From contig NZ_BOPB01000007.1 of the NCBI RefSeq assembly GCF_016863535.1, positions 62,001 through 126,000 of the forward strand: 64,000 nucleotides of DNA, read 5' to 3'. The notes beneath the pieces are model-generated. The model ran no database searches. It saw nothing but the letters and a program-made list of their open reading frames with translations, and was not told the DNA's origin. Positions 48,696-57,785 of this stretch are shown here, piece by piece; within the stretch, counting starts at the first letter, position 1, and each line of letters starts with the position of its first letter. This DNA is from Micromonospora lutea. GTDB taxonomy: Bacteria > Actinomycetota > Actinomycetes > Mycobacteriales > Micromonosporaceae. The translations under genes were made by a program, and so were the position numbers.

Positions 48696-50894
48696 CTACC
48701 GGGGGAACGACACAACGATCGGCTCGCCGGCGCTCACCTGGCGTATCGCCGTGCCGTAGGGGCTGGCGACCCGCAGGCGCTGCGGGACGGCGGAGACCAA
48801 CCGGGCCCGCACCGCGCCGGGCCGCCACCGCAACTCCTCCACCATGATTCGCCCCGGGCAGCGCACCCCGCGCAGCGCGCCGCGTGGCAGTCCCGGCAGT
48901 GGCGCCGGCAGCAGCCGCAGCCGACCGGGTCGCCCCTGCACCAGCGATTCGATCAGCACCGCCGGCAGGGCGTGCGCGGCGTCGGCGTTGTAGGTGACCC
49001 GCCCCGGGTTGTGCGCGCTCATCAGCGACCGGAAGAACATGTCATTGCCGACAATCTTGAGTAGGTTCGCCTCCACCAGCGGCCCGTCGTGCAGCCGGGC
49101 GGCGGCCAGGGCCCGGTGCAGGCTGCCGTGCGCGGACAGGTTCTCGTCGCCCCGGCGACGCAGCGCCCGGTGCGCGGCAGCCGCAAGCTCCGGGGTGTCC
49201 TCGGGGTTGATCTCGCCCAGCGGCCACACCGGATACAGGTGGCTGACGTGGCGGTGGTCCTCGTCGGCCCGATAACCGGGCCAGGCCCACTCGGTCAACG
49301 CCCCGTCGGCGTCGACCCGGTACGCCGGCAGCCGCGCCGCCAACCGCGTCCACCGTTGCTCGCCGGTGAGCGCGGCGGCCACGGTGAACGCGTGCCGTGC
49401 CGCGGCGATGTCCATGGTGGCGTTGACCGCCGCGGGCACCGCCTGGCCGGCGGCGTCCAGCGGCCCGGTCTCCGCCGAGTACGACGGCACGAAACCCCAC
49501 GTCCCGTCACCCGCGGTGGTGGTCAACACGTCGGCGAAGAACTCGGCCACCTCCACCAGCCAGCCCGCCACCTCACCCAGCGGCTCCCCGGTCACCAGGT
49601 GCCGCTCGTAGAGCGGGAACAGCAGCCAGTGCGCGCCGGGCAGCCACGCCGCGAACGGCCAGTCCGGATGCAGGTGGAACAGGTGACCGTGCTCGCCGTC
49701 GGTGCGGCTGGGCGCCAGCAGCCCGCGCGCACCGTAGATCGCGTGGGCGTTGCGTCGCCAGTGCTCGACCTGTGCGCGTACCAGCCGGGTGTGTGCCGCG
49801 GTGACCTCCGGCAGGGCGGCCACGTTCGCCGACGCCAACTGAAGGTTCAGGTTGGCGTCGGTGGTGAAGTCACCGGCCCAGGCCGCGTCCCACGAACCGA
49901 GCCACAGCCCGGTCAACCGGGGCGGCAGCACGCCACTGGCGCTCAGCAACAGGTAACGCCCGGCGTGGAACAGCCGCTCCAGCAGCGCCGCGTCCAGCGT
50001 GCCCGGGTCGGCGGCCTGCCGGGCCAGCAGCTCACCGACGGGCAGCGCCCGCTGCGCCGCCGGCACCGCCAGGTCCAGCTCCACCCGCCGGTACGCCGGC
50101 GTGTGCCGGGCCGTGTGCCGGGCGAGCAGATCGTCGTAGCGGGCGTCGCGGTGACCGGCCAGCCGGCGCACCAGCGATCCGGTACGCCATCGGGCCTGCG
50201 GGCGGTCCAGCACCGTCAACAGCAGCGCCGGCCCGTCGACACGGACGCCGTCGCCGTCGACCTCCACCGCGCCGCGCAGCAGGGTCAACCCCTCGAAGCC
50301 GTACGCGGTGCCGGCTGTCGGGTAGCGGCCCCGCACCCGCAGGAAGACCAACCCGTCGTGACGGTACGCCGACACCGCGTAGCTCAGCTCGGTGGGACGG
50401 CCCGGCAGCTCGCCGGTCACGCCGACCCGACAGGCGCCCATGTCCAACCGGGTGACGATCAGCCGATCGGTACGCGAGACGAACGAACGGCGCTCACCGC
50501 CGGCCCACCGCACCACGATTTCGCCGGTGTCGAAGTCGGTGTACCGGCGGTAGTCGCCCACCGGTGCACCGGCGGCGTCGATGGTGAGGGTGAAGCCGGG
50601 ATGGAACGACTGCGTCCAGCGCAGCACGCCGTCACCGGCCAACAGCCGGCTGGCCTCGACCCGCCGGTCGGCCAGGACCAGTCGCCGGATCCGGGGCAGC
50701 AGCGCGGCCAGGTGCGGCGCCCGGGCGTCGTGGGTGCCGTTGGGCAGCACGAACCGGTGATGGTTGACCACGACGCGTTCGGCGTACGGCTCGCCGTGCA
50801 CCATGATCCCGTACTCGCCGTTGCCGGCGAGGAGGGCGTCCTGCCAGTCGGTTGCCGCGTCGGCGTCCCAGATCCGGTGAACCGGACCGGTCAC
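48696..50894 (-). CDS. GH95-family glycoside hydrolase (alpha-L-fucosidase/galactosidase)
   Basis: A 732-residue GH95 enzyme, expected to release 1,2-linked fucose (or L-galactose) from plant or host glycans. Features are LLAGNGEYGIMVHG near the start, GSWDAAWAGDFTTDANLNLQ in the catalytic barrel, and HRHVSHLYPVWPLGEI with NPGRVTYNADAAHALPA later. GTG 50894 overlaps the LacI gene stop by 4 nt. There is no signal peptide, so imported oligosaccharides are the likely substrate. The hydrolase is the last gene of the GH3-LacI-GH95 operon. Confidence 0.85.
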   Translation of the reverse strand: MTGPVHRIWDADAATDWQDALLAGNGEYGIMVHGEPYAERVVVNHHRFVLPNGTHDARAPHLAALLPRIRRLVLADRRVEASRLLAGDGVLRWTQSFHPGFTLTIDAAGAPVGDYRRYTDFDTGEIVVRWAGGERRSFVSRTDRLIVTRLDMGACRVGVTGELPGRPTELSYAVSAYRHDGLVFLRVRGRYPTAGTAYGFEGLTLLRGAVEVDGDGVRVDGPALLLTVLDRPQARWRTGSLVRRLAGHRDARYDDLLARHTARHTPAYRRVELDLAVPAAQRALPVGELLARQAADPGTLDAALLERLFHAGRYLLLSASGVLPPRLTGLWLGSWDAAWAGDFTTDANLNLQLASANVAALPEVTAAHTRLVRAQVEHWRRNAHAIYGARGLLAPSRTDGEHGHLFHLHPDWPFAAWLPGAHWLLFPLYERHLVTGEPLGEVAGWLVEVAEFFADVLTTTAGDGTWGFVPSYSAETGPLDAAGQAVPAAVNATMDIAAARHAFTVAAALTGEQRWTRLAARLPAYRVDADGALTEWAWPGYRADEDHRHVSHLYPVWPLGEINPEDTPELAAAAHRALRRRGDENLSAHGSLHRALAAARLHDGPLVEANLLKIVGNDMFFRSLMSAHNPGRVTYNADAAHALPAVLIESLVQGRPGRLRLLPAPLPGLPRGALRGVRCPGRIMVEELRWRPGAVRARLVSAVPQRLRVASPYGTAIRQVSAGEPIVVSFPR

Positions 50895-51964
50895 CGGGCC
50901 GCCGCCCGACCGTCGTGCACCGCCGGGACGGTGCTCGCCGCGGCGGTGCTGTCCCGGACGGTCAGCCGGGGCTCCAGCAACGTCACCTGCGGTGTCGGCT
51001 CGCCATGCACCTTACGCATGAGCAGCGACACGGCCTGTCGACCGATTTCCTCGGCGGGTACCGGCACCGAGGTCAACCGGGGGTTGGCGTGCTCGGCGAA
51101 CTGGTCGGGGCAGACGGCCACCACCGACACGTCATCGGGTACGCGTCGACCCAGCGCGGCCAGCGCCGCCTGCACCGGGCCCACCGCGGCCTCGTTCTGG
51201 ACGACCAGGGCGGACAGCTCCGGCTGTCGGGCGAACAACTCCACCACCCGGGCGTGCACCTCGGCGGCGTTCTCCTCACAGGGCAGCGTCACCGCCTCGA
51301 CGCCGTGCCGGGCCGCGGCCTCGACGACCCCCGCGCGGGTGCGGTGAGCGAACCCGGTGCCCCGGTCGTAGACGGCGGACGGGGCACCGAGCAGCGCGAT
51401 CCGGCGGTGACCGAGGCTCACCAGATGATCGACGCAGACCTGCCCGGCCCGGTGGAAGTCCAGGTCCACACAGGTCAGGGCGTCGGTGTCGGCGGGCAGG
51501 CCGATCAGGACACTGGGTCGACCCAGCTCGCGCAGCAGCGGCACCCGCACGTCGTGCAGTTCCACGTCCATCACCAGCACCCCGTCGACCAGGGCGCCGG
51601 CGGCGATGCGGTGCAACCCCTGCGGGCCTTCGTCGGAGGTCAGCAGCAGCACGTCGTGGTCGTGCCGGCGGGCGGAGGTCACCACCGCCGTGGCGAACTG
51701 CATCACCACCGGCACCTGGATGCCCGAGCGCAGCGGCAGCACCAGGGCGATCACGTTGGCGCGTCGGCTGGCCAGGGCCCGCGCGCCGGCGTTCGGGTGG
51801 TAGCCGAGCAGCCGGACGCTGGCCAGCACCCGGTTGCGGGTCACCTCGGAGATGGCCCGTTTGCCGCTGAGCACGTACGACACGGTGCTCACCGCGACAC
51901 CGGCGTGTCGGGCCACGTCGGAGATGGTGGGCTGACCGGACGGTACCCGGCCGCGCCCGCTCAC
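50891..51964 (-). CDS. LacI-family regulator embedded in the GH3-GH95 operon
   Basis: A 357-residue repressor. The HTH is PTISDVARHAGVAVSTVSYV, followed by the hinge VLASVRLLGYHPNAGARALA and the effector-binding domain. GTG 51964 overlaps the GH3 stop (4 nt), and the stop overlaps the GH95 start. It likely represses its own operon through the perfect palindrome at 54443-54458. The inducer is probably a released oligosaccharide. Confidence 0.9.
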   Translation of the reverse strand: MSGRGRVPSGQPTISDVARHAGVAVSTVSYVLSGKRAISEVTRNRVLASVRLLGYHPNAGARALASRRANVIALVLPLRSGIQVPVVMQFATAVVTSARRHDHDVLLLTSDEGPQGLHRIAAGALVDGVLVMDVELHDVRVPLLRELGRPSVLIGLPADTDALTCVDLDFHRAGQVCVDHLVSLGHRRIALLGAPSAVYDRGTGFAHRTRAGVVEAAARHGVEAVTLPCEENAAEVHARVVELFARQPELSALVVQNEAAVGPVQAALAALGRRVPDDVSVVAVCPDQFAEHANPRLTSVPVPAEEIGRQAVSLLMRKVHGEPTPQVTLLEPRLTVRDSTAAASTVPAVHDGRAAAR

Positions 51965-54408
51965 CGGACGCCGCTCGTGGCGCGCGGCCGGTTCGGTCGG
52001 GCGTGGGGCTCGCCGCGTACGGCCACGGCACCGACCAACCGGACGTCGGTGGCGGACCGCCCGACCAGAACGGTGTGGGTGGCGTCCTCCACCACGGTGG
52101 TGCCCCGGTCGGCGTCCCACCAGCTCAACTCGGCGCTGCGCAGCCGCAGCGTGACGGTGCGCCGTTCACCGGGAGCGAGGACGATCCGGGTGAAGTCGCG
52201 CAGTTGCCGGAGGGGCTGCTTGACCCGGGAGCGCCGTTGTCGGGTGTAGAGCTGCACCACCTCCACTCCGGGGCGGTCGCTGGTGTTGGTGACGTCCACA
52301 CTCACCTCGACATCCTCTCCGACGCTCACCGACGTGGCGCTCAGCCGCAGGTCCCGGTAGTCGAAGTCGGCGTAGGACAGCCCGTGCCCGAACGGGTACA
52401 ACGGCTCACCCCGGTAGTACAGGTAGGTGGAGTCCGCGCCGATCACGTCGTAGTCGAGCAGGTCGGGCAGGTCCGCGGTGTCGGCGTACCAGGTCTGGGT
52501 GAGCCGGCCGCCGGGCTCGGCGTCGCCGAGGAGCACCTCGGCGACGGCGTGGCCGTGTTCCTGCCCGCCGTGCGCCGACCAGAGCACCGCCGGCAGATGC
52601 TGCTGCGCCCATCCGACGGCGTACGGGTAGCTGCTGGTCACCACCAGCACGGTGCGCGGGTTGGCGGCGTGCACGGCACGCAGCATCGCCTCCTGCCGAG
52701 CCGGCAGGGACAGGTCGGTTCGGTCCTCGGTCTCACGTCCGTTGACCATCGGGTGGTTGCCCAACGCCACCACCGCCACGTCGGCGGCGGCGGCCAGTTC
52801 GGCGGCCCGCGCCGCACCGTCGGTGATCACGTCGATGTCGAAGGGGGTGCCGGCCTTGCGGCCGTCACCATCGACCCGCAGCCGGTCGTCCTGGTCGACG
52901 GTGACGTACCGGTCGGTGGCCAGGTGGCGCAGCAGCACGGTGCCGTCGGGTAGCGGGTCGAACTGGAAGGTCTCCCGGACCACCCAGCCGCCGGGTCCGG
53001 GCCGGTCGTTGACCAGCGCGCCGTCGTCGTCGACACCGACGTGGCGGCCGTTGCCGGCGGCGCGGAACGCCACCGTGTCCCGGCCCCAGTCGAACACGTC
53101 GAAGCAGGCGGGGTCGCCGCCGACGCGCAGCGGCCCGCCGTCGGCGCTGTCGGGGCATCCCACGTAGCGGTCACCCACCCGCAACGTGATCCGGTCGGTG
53201 CCCGGGTGGCTGGTGATCGTCGGCAGTCGCTGCGCCAGCCCCGCACAGATGCTGACCGAGTACGGCAGGGTGCCGCTGTACCAGTCGGTGTGCACGACGT
53301 CGGCGAGCGGACCGAGCACCGCGATCCGCAGGTCGGGGGCGAGCGGCAGCAACCCACGGTTGCGCAGCAGCACGATGGACTGTCGGGCGGCTTCCCGGGC
53401 CAGGCTCCGGTGTGCCGGGCAGTCGATCACCTCGGGGCCGATGGCGGCGTACGGGTCGGTGTCCGGCGCATCGAGGTCACCCAGCCGCAGTCGGATGGTG
53501 AGCACCCGCCGGACCGCCCGGTCCACGTCCGATTCGGTGATCAGGCCACGGTCCAGGGCTTCGGTCAGGTGACGTCGGGTGGGCGCGCTGTCGGCGTCGT
53601 CCTCGGTGAAGCTGTCGATTCCGGCGCGCAGCGCCGCGGCGAATCCGCTGACGTCGTCGGGCAGGTGGCCCTGTACTCCGGCGATGTTGCTCACCGCGCC
53701 CGCGTCGCCGACGACCAGCACCTCGCCGGGTGCCCACCGGCGCAGCTCGTCGTCGATCAGCGGGCTCAGGTGGGCCGGCACCCCGTCGACCAGGTTGTAG
53801 GAGGCCATCGCGGCGACCGCGGCGTCGGCGGCGAGGGGTGCCCGGAAGGCTGGCAGTTCGTACTCGTGCAGCACCCGGGGTGGCAGGTCGCTGGAGGTGG
53901 TGGCCCGGTCGGTCTCGTTGTTGTAGCCGAGGAAGTGCTTGACCGTGGGGGCGGTGCGCAGCCGCTCGGGATGCCCGCCGCGCAGCCCTTCGGCGTAGGC
54001 GGTGGCGAGCCGGCCGGTCAGCCACGGGTCCTCCGACCAGCCTTCCTCGTTGCGTCCCCAGCGCGGGTCGCGCAGCGGGTTGACCACCGGGGCCCACACG
54101 TTGAGGCCGACGCGCTGCGGGTCGGCGTGGTGTTTGGCGCGTACCTCGTCGCCGACGGCGTCGCCGACGGCGCGTATCAGGTCGGGGTTCCAGCTGCTGG
54201 CCAGGCCGACGGCCTGGGGGAAGACGGTGGCTGCGCCGAGCCAGGCGACGCCGTGCAACGCCTCGGTGCCGGTGCGGAAGCCGGGCAGGCCGAGCCGGGG
54301 GACGGGTGCCTGCCACTGGTGCAGCAGCCCGATCTTCTCCGGCAGGGTGAGCCGGGCCAGCAGGTCCTCGACCCGGTCCCGAATGGGGGACGTGGTGCGG
54401 TCGGTCAT
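51961..54408 (-). CDS. GH3 beta-glycosidase with beta-trefoil-like insertion
   Basis: An 815-residue GH3 enzyme removing beta-linked glucose or xylose from oligosaccharides. The N-terminal barrel has VKHFLGYNNETDR, with the candidate nucleophile Asp in VLVVGDAGAVSN (the usual SDW is GDA). The C-terminal alpha/beta sandwich has IVLLRNRGLLPL and VVALGNHPMVNGRETEDRTD. Between them, residues about 408-526 form an insert with VGCPDS, GRHVGVDDDG, TDRYVTVDQDD repeats resembling a fascin/trefoil carbohydrate-binding domain. A fibronectin III-like domain ends the protein. It has no signal peptide. Confidence 0.88.
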   Translation of the reverse strand: MTDRTTSPIRDRVEDLLARLTLPEKIGLLHQWQAPVPRLGLPGFRTGTEALHGVAWLGAATVFPQAVGLASSWNPDLIRAVGDAVGDEVRAKHHADPQRVGLNVWAPVVNPLRDPRWGRNEEGWSEDPWLTGRLATAYAEGLRGGHPERLRTAPTVKHFLGYNNETDRATTSSDLPPRVLHEYELPAFRAPLAADAAVAAMASYNLVDGVPAHLSPLIDDELRRWAPGEVLVVGDAGAVSNIAGVQGHLPDDVSGFAAALRAGIDSFTEDDADSAPTRRHLTEALDRGLITESDVDRAVRRVLTIRLRLGDLDAPDTDPYAAIGPEVIDCPAHRSLAREAARQSIVLLRNRGLLPLAPDLRIAVLGPLADVVHTDWYSGTLPYSVSICAGLAQRLPTITSHPGTDRITLRVGDRYVGCPDSADGGPLRVGGDPACFDVFDWGRDTVAFRAAGNGRHVGVDDDGALVNDRPGPGGWVVRETFQFDPLPDGTVLLRHLATDRYVTVDQDDRLRVDGDGRKAGTPFDIDVITDGAARAAELAAAADVAVVALGNHPMVNGRETEDRTDLSLPARQEAMLRAVHAANPRTVLVVTSSYPYAVGWAQQHLPAVLWSAHGGQEHGHAVAEVLLGDAEPGGRLTQTWYADTADLPDLLDYDVIGADSTYLYYRGEPLYPFGHGLSYADFDYRDLRLSATSVSVGEDVEVSVDVTNTSDRPGVEVVQLYTRQRRSRVKQPLRQLRDFTRIVLAPGERRTVTLRLRSAELSWWDADRGTTVVEDATHTVLVGRSATDVRLVGAVAVRGEPHARPNRPRATSGVR

Positions 54409-54442
54409 GGTGGATCGCCTTCCAGTGCCCGGCGTGCCGGAG

Positions 54443-54458
54443 GTCGAAGCGCTTCGAC
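54443..54458 (-). promoter_or_regulatory. LacI operator 1 upstream of the GH3 operon
   Basis: GTCGAAGCGCTTCGAC is a perfect 16-bp palindrome with the CG-centred AAGCGCTT core, 35 nt upstream of the GH3 start. Confidence 0.8.
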
Positions 54459-54520
54459 GGTGGATGGCCGAGCGGCCTCGCAGGTCATGGTGGGGTGACG
54501 GTCGTCGGCCCGGACGCTGG

Positions 54521-54532
54521 CGAAGCGCTTCG
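54521..54532 (-). promoter_or_regulatory. LacI operator 2 upstream of the GH3 operon
   Basis: CGAAGCGCTTCG is a perfect 12-bp palindrome with the same core. Its centre lies 76 nt from that of operator 1, a spacing compatible with looping. Confidence 0.7.
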
Positions 54533-54661
54533 ACAAACCGTGGAAATCAAGCCGCCCCGGGTGCCCGTGCGGAGCGGCTCGCTTCGAGGTTGGCACTCAC
54601 GGCCGGTCGGGTCAAGACTCCGACCGGCCAAGCGGGCGCGGACCGCCAACCTGGCCGCCGA

Positions 54662-55924
54662 TCAGCGCACGGGCAGCCGTCCGGCCTCGACGGTGGCCAG
54701 GGCGGCGGTGGCGCCGCCGAGCGCGCCGGCCGTGTCCAGGGTGGAGGCTTCCAGTCGGCAGCCCCCGGCGCCCGGGGCGTGGGCGCGGGCGGCCAACTCC
54801 GACCGGGCGGCCGGCAGCAGCCACGGTGCCAGGGTGGCGAAATGGTCACCGAGTACGACCGTCTCCGGGTTGAGCAGGTCGGCCAGGACGGCGACGCCGC
54901 GGCCGAGGTGCCGGCCGGTCTCGGCCAGGCCACCGCACACGCCCGGGTCGTCCTGTCGGGCGAGCGCCACGATCCGGGTCAGTTCCGGCAGGTAATCGGT
55001 GACCGGGCCGTCGGCCTCGACGTCGGGCAGCAGCCGGCGCACCACAGCGGGCAGGCCGACCAGGGCGGTCAGGCAGCCGTGGTTGCCGCAGGGGCACGGC
55101 GGCCCGGACGGGTCCAGTGACAGGTGCCCGATCTCGCCGGCGAAGCCGCGCCCGCCGCGCAGCAGTCGTCCGCCGGCGATGATGCCGGCGCCCACGGCGA
55201 GTCCACCGGTCAGGTGCACCAGGTCGGTGCCGCCCGCGTATCCGCCGTGGCGCTGTTCGGCGAGGGCGGCGAGGTTGGCGACGCTGTCGACCCCGACGGC
55301 GAACTCCGGTTCCCGCAGGGCGGCGCGTAGTTCCGCGGCGACCGGGACGTCCCGCCAGCCCAGGGCGCTGGCCAGCGGTACCGCGCCGGACGGGTCGACC
55401 AGCCCGGGTACGCCGACGGTGAGGCCGAGCACGGTGCGGCCCTGGGCGGTGACCCGCCCGACCGCCCGCCGGGTGAGCGCGGCCAGGGCACGCAGCGTCT
55501 CGGTGGGGGAGACGGTGCTGGCGGCGAAGGCGCGTCGCCAGGTGAGCAGCCGGTTGCCGCCGAGGTCGATGGCGACGGCAACCAGCTCGTCGGCGCCGAT
55601 CTGCAGTCCCAGGGCGGCGTACGGCTCACCGTCGAGCACCAGCATGGTGGCGGGTCGGCCGACCCGGTTCTCGGTGAGCCCGGTCTCCCGGATCAGCCGC
55701 TGGTCGATCAGCTCGGTCACCAGGCTGGAGACGGTGGCCTTGTTCAGGCCGGTGCGTGCGGCGATGTCGGCGCGGGAGCAGGGGGCGTGCAGACGTACGT
55801 GCCGCAGCACCACCGCCCGGTTGGCGACGCGTACGTCACCGAGGTCGGTCGGCTGCGGTTCGTTGTGGATGTTGATCACGATCTGCCCGCTCCCTGCGCC
55901 GGTGTCGCGGCGCGCGTCCATCAT
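54662..55924 (-). CDS. ROK-family transcriptional regulator
   Basis: A 420-residue ROK (NagC/XylR-type) repressor. The winged helix is near residues 45-85 (SRADIAARTGLNKATVSSLV). The kinase-like sugar-binding domain carries LGLQIGADELVAVAIDLGG and the zinc motif CPCGNHGC with preceding GEIGHL. It starts at ATG 55924 (or 55921). It is divergent from the ABC sugar importer, with a TTAGTT/AACTAA inverted repeat in between. It probably senses a monosaccharide and represses the importer and neighbouring hydrolases. Confidence 0.9.
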   Translation of the reverse strand: MMDARRDTGAGSGQIVINIHNEPQPTDLGDVRVANRAVVLRHVRLHAPCSRADIAARTGLNKATVSSLVTELIDQRLIRETGLTENRVGRPATMLVLDGEPYAALGLQIGADELVAVAIDLGGNRLLTWRRAFAASTVSPTETLRALAALTRRAVGRVTAQGRTVLGLTVGVPGLVDPSGAVPLASALGWRDVPVAAELRAALREPEFAVGVDSVANLAALAEQRHGGYAGGTDLVHLTGGLAVGAGIIAGGRLLRGGRGFAGEIGHLSLDPSGPPCPCGNHGCLTALVGLPAVVRRLLPDVEADGPVTDYLPELTRIVALARQDDPGVCGGLAETGRHLGRGVAVLADLLNPETVVLGDHFATLAPWLLPAARSELAARAHAPGAGGCRLEASTLDTAGALGGATAALATVEAGRLPVR

Positions 55925-55987
55925 CGCGTACCGCGCTGGCGGGACCGACCAGGCCGCCCGCCCTGTCTTGTGGGACGGATTACCGTC

Positions 55988-56020
55988 GATTAGTTTGTTC
56001 GGCTAGAACCCCAACTAATC
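55988..56020. promoter_or_regulatory. ROK operator between regulator and ABC importer
   Basis: Inverted repeat GATTAGTT (55988-55995) / AACTAATC (56013-56020) with 17-nt spacer, containing an inner GTTC/GAAC pair. It is typical of ROK operators. It lies upstream of the binding-protein gene (start 56075). Confidence 0.7.
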
Positions 56021-56074
56021 CTAGCCCGAGCCGTCAGCTCCGCAAACCGTTACCGATGACGAAGGGAGTGCGCC

Positions 56075-57742
56075 GTGAAGCCTTCCCTGCCGAGCGCATC
56101 CACTGACCGACGGACCATGCTGCGGCTGCTCGGCCTCGGCGCCGCCGCGACCGTGGGCGGCGGTGCCCTGGCCGGTTGCAGCAAGGAAGCCGGGAGCCAG
56201 GGCAGCGCCACCAGCGCCGACGCCATCAAGGCGGTGCTGCCCACCTACCAGCGGGCCGAGCTGCTCAAACCGGACCTCCCCGGCGAGGGCCCGATCCCGG
56301 ACGGCTACCTGACGTACCCGACCGAACTGGTCGACGCCGTCACCGAGGCGCCCGGCCGGGGTGGCCCGCCGATCCGGACGATGAGCCCGTGGTGGGGCCC
56401 GACCCCGCCGCCGCTGGGCCGCAACTCCTACCTGGCGGCCGTCAACGGCAAGCTCGGCGTGGAGGTCAACCCGAGCCTGCAGGACGGTCTGACCTACGCC
56501 GACAAACTCAACGCCATGCTCGGCGCCCGGGACGTGCCGGAGCTGCTGTCCGCGCCGAACTGGGAGGTGGACAAGGTCGCCCGGTTCTCCGACGCGGTCA
56601 AGGCGTTGTTCACCGACCTGACCGACCACCTCCAGGGCGACAACGCCGCGAAGTACCCGTACCTGGCGGCACTGCCCAGCGGCGCCTGGGAGTACTCGGT
56701 CTGGGGCGGGCGGCTCCACGCCGTGCCGTTCCCCACCGACGGCCCGTTCGCGTGGGCCATGTTCTACCGCAAGGATCTGCTCGGCGCCGCCGGACTGGCC
56801 GCCCCCACCAGCCCCGACGAGCTGTACGAGTTCGGCAAGAAGGCCACCGACCCGGCCAAGGGTGTGTGGGCTTTCGGCAGCGTCTTCGAGATGATCCAGC
56901 AGTACTTCGGCTGCCACCAGACCTGGCGCAAGAAGCCCGACGGTGGCCTGCAGCACAAGTTCGAGGACCCGGCCTACGAGGCGGCGCTGGCGTTCACCGC
57001 CCGGCTGTTCGCCGAGGGACTGGTGCACCCGGACACGGTGGCCAGCAAGGGCGCCGACGAGAAACAGCTGTTCAACTCCGGCAAGATCCTGATGTACCGC
57101 GACGGGCTCGGCGCCTGGCAGGGCATGCAGAGCGAACGGGTCAAGGAGCTGCCCACCTTCGACATGCAGCCGCTGCCGGTCTTCGGCGCGCAGGGCGCCC
57201 AGCCGGTCATCTGGGGCAGCGAGAAGCCGATCTTCTACACCTTCCTCAAGAAGGACCTGCCCGCCGAACGGGTCGACAAGCTGCTGCGGGTGCTCAACTG
57301 GTGTGCCGCCCCGTTCGGCAGCCGGGAGTTCGAACTGCGCGAGTACGGGGTGGAGGGGCAGCACTTCACCCGGGGCACCGACGGCACGCCGGCCCTCACC
57401 GAGCTGGGCCGTAAGGAACTCGGCGCGCAGTACACCCACATCGGCGGCCGGGTGCCGGTCAAGGTACGCAGCGGCGACACCCCGAACTACGTGCAGGACT
57501 ACATCGGGTACTACCGCAACCACATCGGCCAGATGGAGCAGGACCTGTTCGCCGGGATCAAGCTGGAACTGCCGGCGAACTGGTCGAAGATCATCCAGCC
57601 GACCGACGACAAGATCCTCGACATCCTGCGCGGCCGGCGTCCGGTCAGCGACCTGGCCCAGGTCCGCAAGGAGTTCCTGGACACCGGGGGCGAGGAGGGC
57701 CGCGCGTTCCACGAGAAGGCGCTCGCCGACAACGGCCGATGA
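56075..57742 (+). CDS. ABC sugar transporter substrate-binding lipoprotein
   Basis: A 555-residue extracellular solute-binding protein (LplA-like). GTG 56075 follows AAGGGAG. The N-terminus has a twin-arginine-like RRTMLRLLG and lipobox LAGC with acylated Cys35, so it is membrane-tethered. The length is typical of oligosaccharide binders. FAWAMFYRKDLLGAAGLAAP is characteristic of the family. It is first in an operon with two permeases; no ATPase is present, so an MsiK-type shared ATPase is expected. Confidence 0.92.
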   Translation: MKPSLPSASTDRRTMLRLLGLGAAATVGGGALAGCSKEAGSQGSATSADAIKAVLPTYQRAELLKPDLPGEGPIPDGYLTYPTELVDAVTEAPGRGGPPIRTMSPWWGPTPPPLGRNSYLAAVNGKLGVEVNPSLQDGLTYADKLNAMLGARDVPELLSAPNWEVDKVARFSDAVKALFTDLTDHLQGDNAAKYPYLAALPSGAWEYSVWGGRLHAVPFPTDGPFAWAMFYRKDLLGAAGLAAPTSPDELYEFGKKATDPAKGVWAFGSVFEMIQQYFGCHQTWRKKPDGGLQHKFEDPAYEAALAFTARLFAEGLVHPDTVASKGADEKQLFNSGKILMYRDGLGAWQGMQSERVKELPTFDMQPLPVFGAQGAQPVIWGSEKPIFYTFLKKDLPAERVDKLLRVLNWCAAPFGSREFELREYGVEGQHFTRGTDGTPALTELGRKELGAQYTHIGGRVPVKVRSGDTPNYVQDYIGYYRNHIGQMEQDLFAGIKLELPANWSKIIQPTDDKILDILRGRRPVSDLAQVRKEFLDTGGEEGRAFHEKALADNGR

Positions 57743-57785
57743 ACGGGCCGTTGACGAGCCGCCGACCGGCGGCGGGGGTGCGGTC

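Noticed and set aside
54405..54596. 63-codon minus-strand ORF over the LacI operators
   Set aside because: Contains both operators and the GH3 promoter; no coding evidence.
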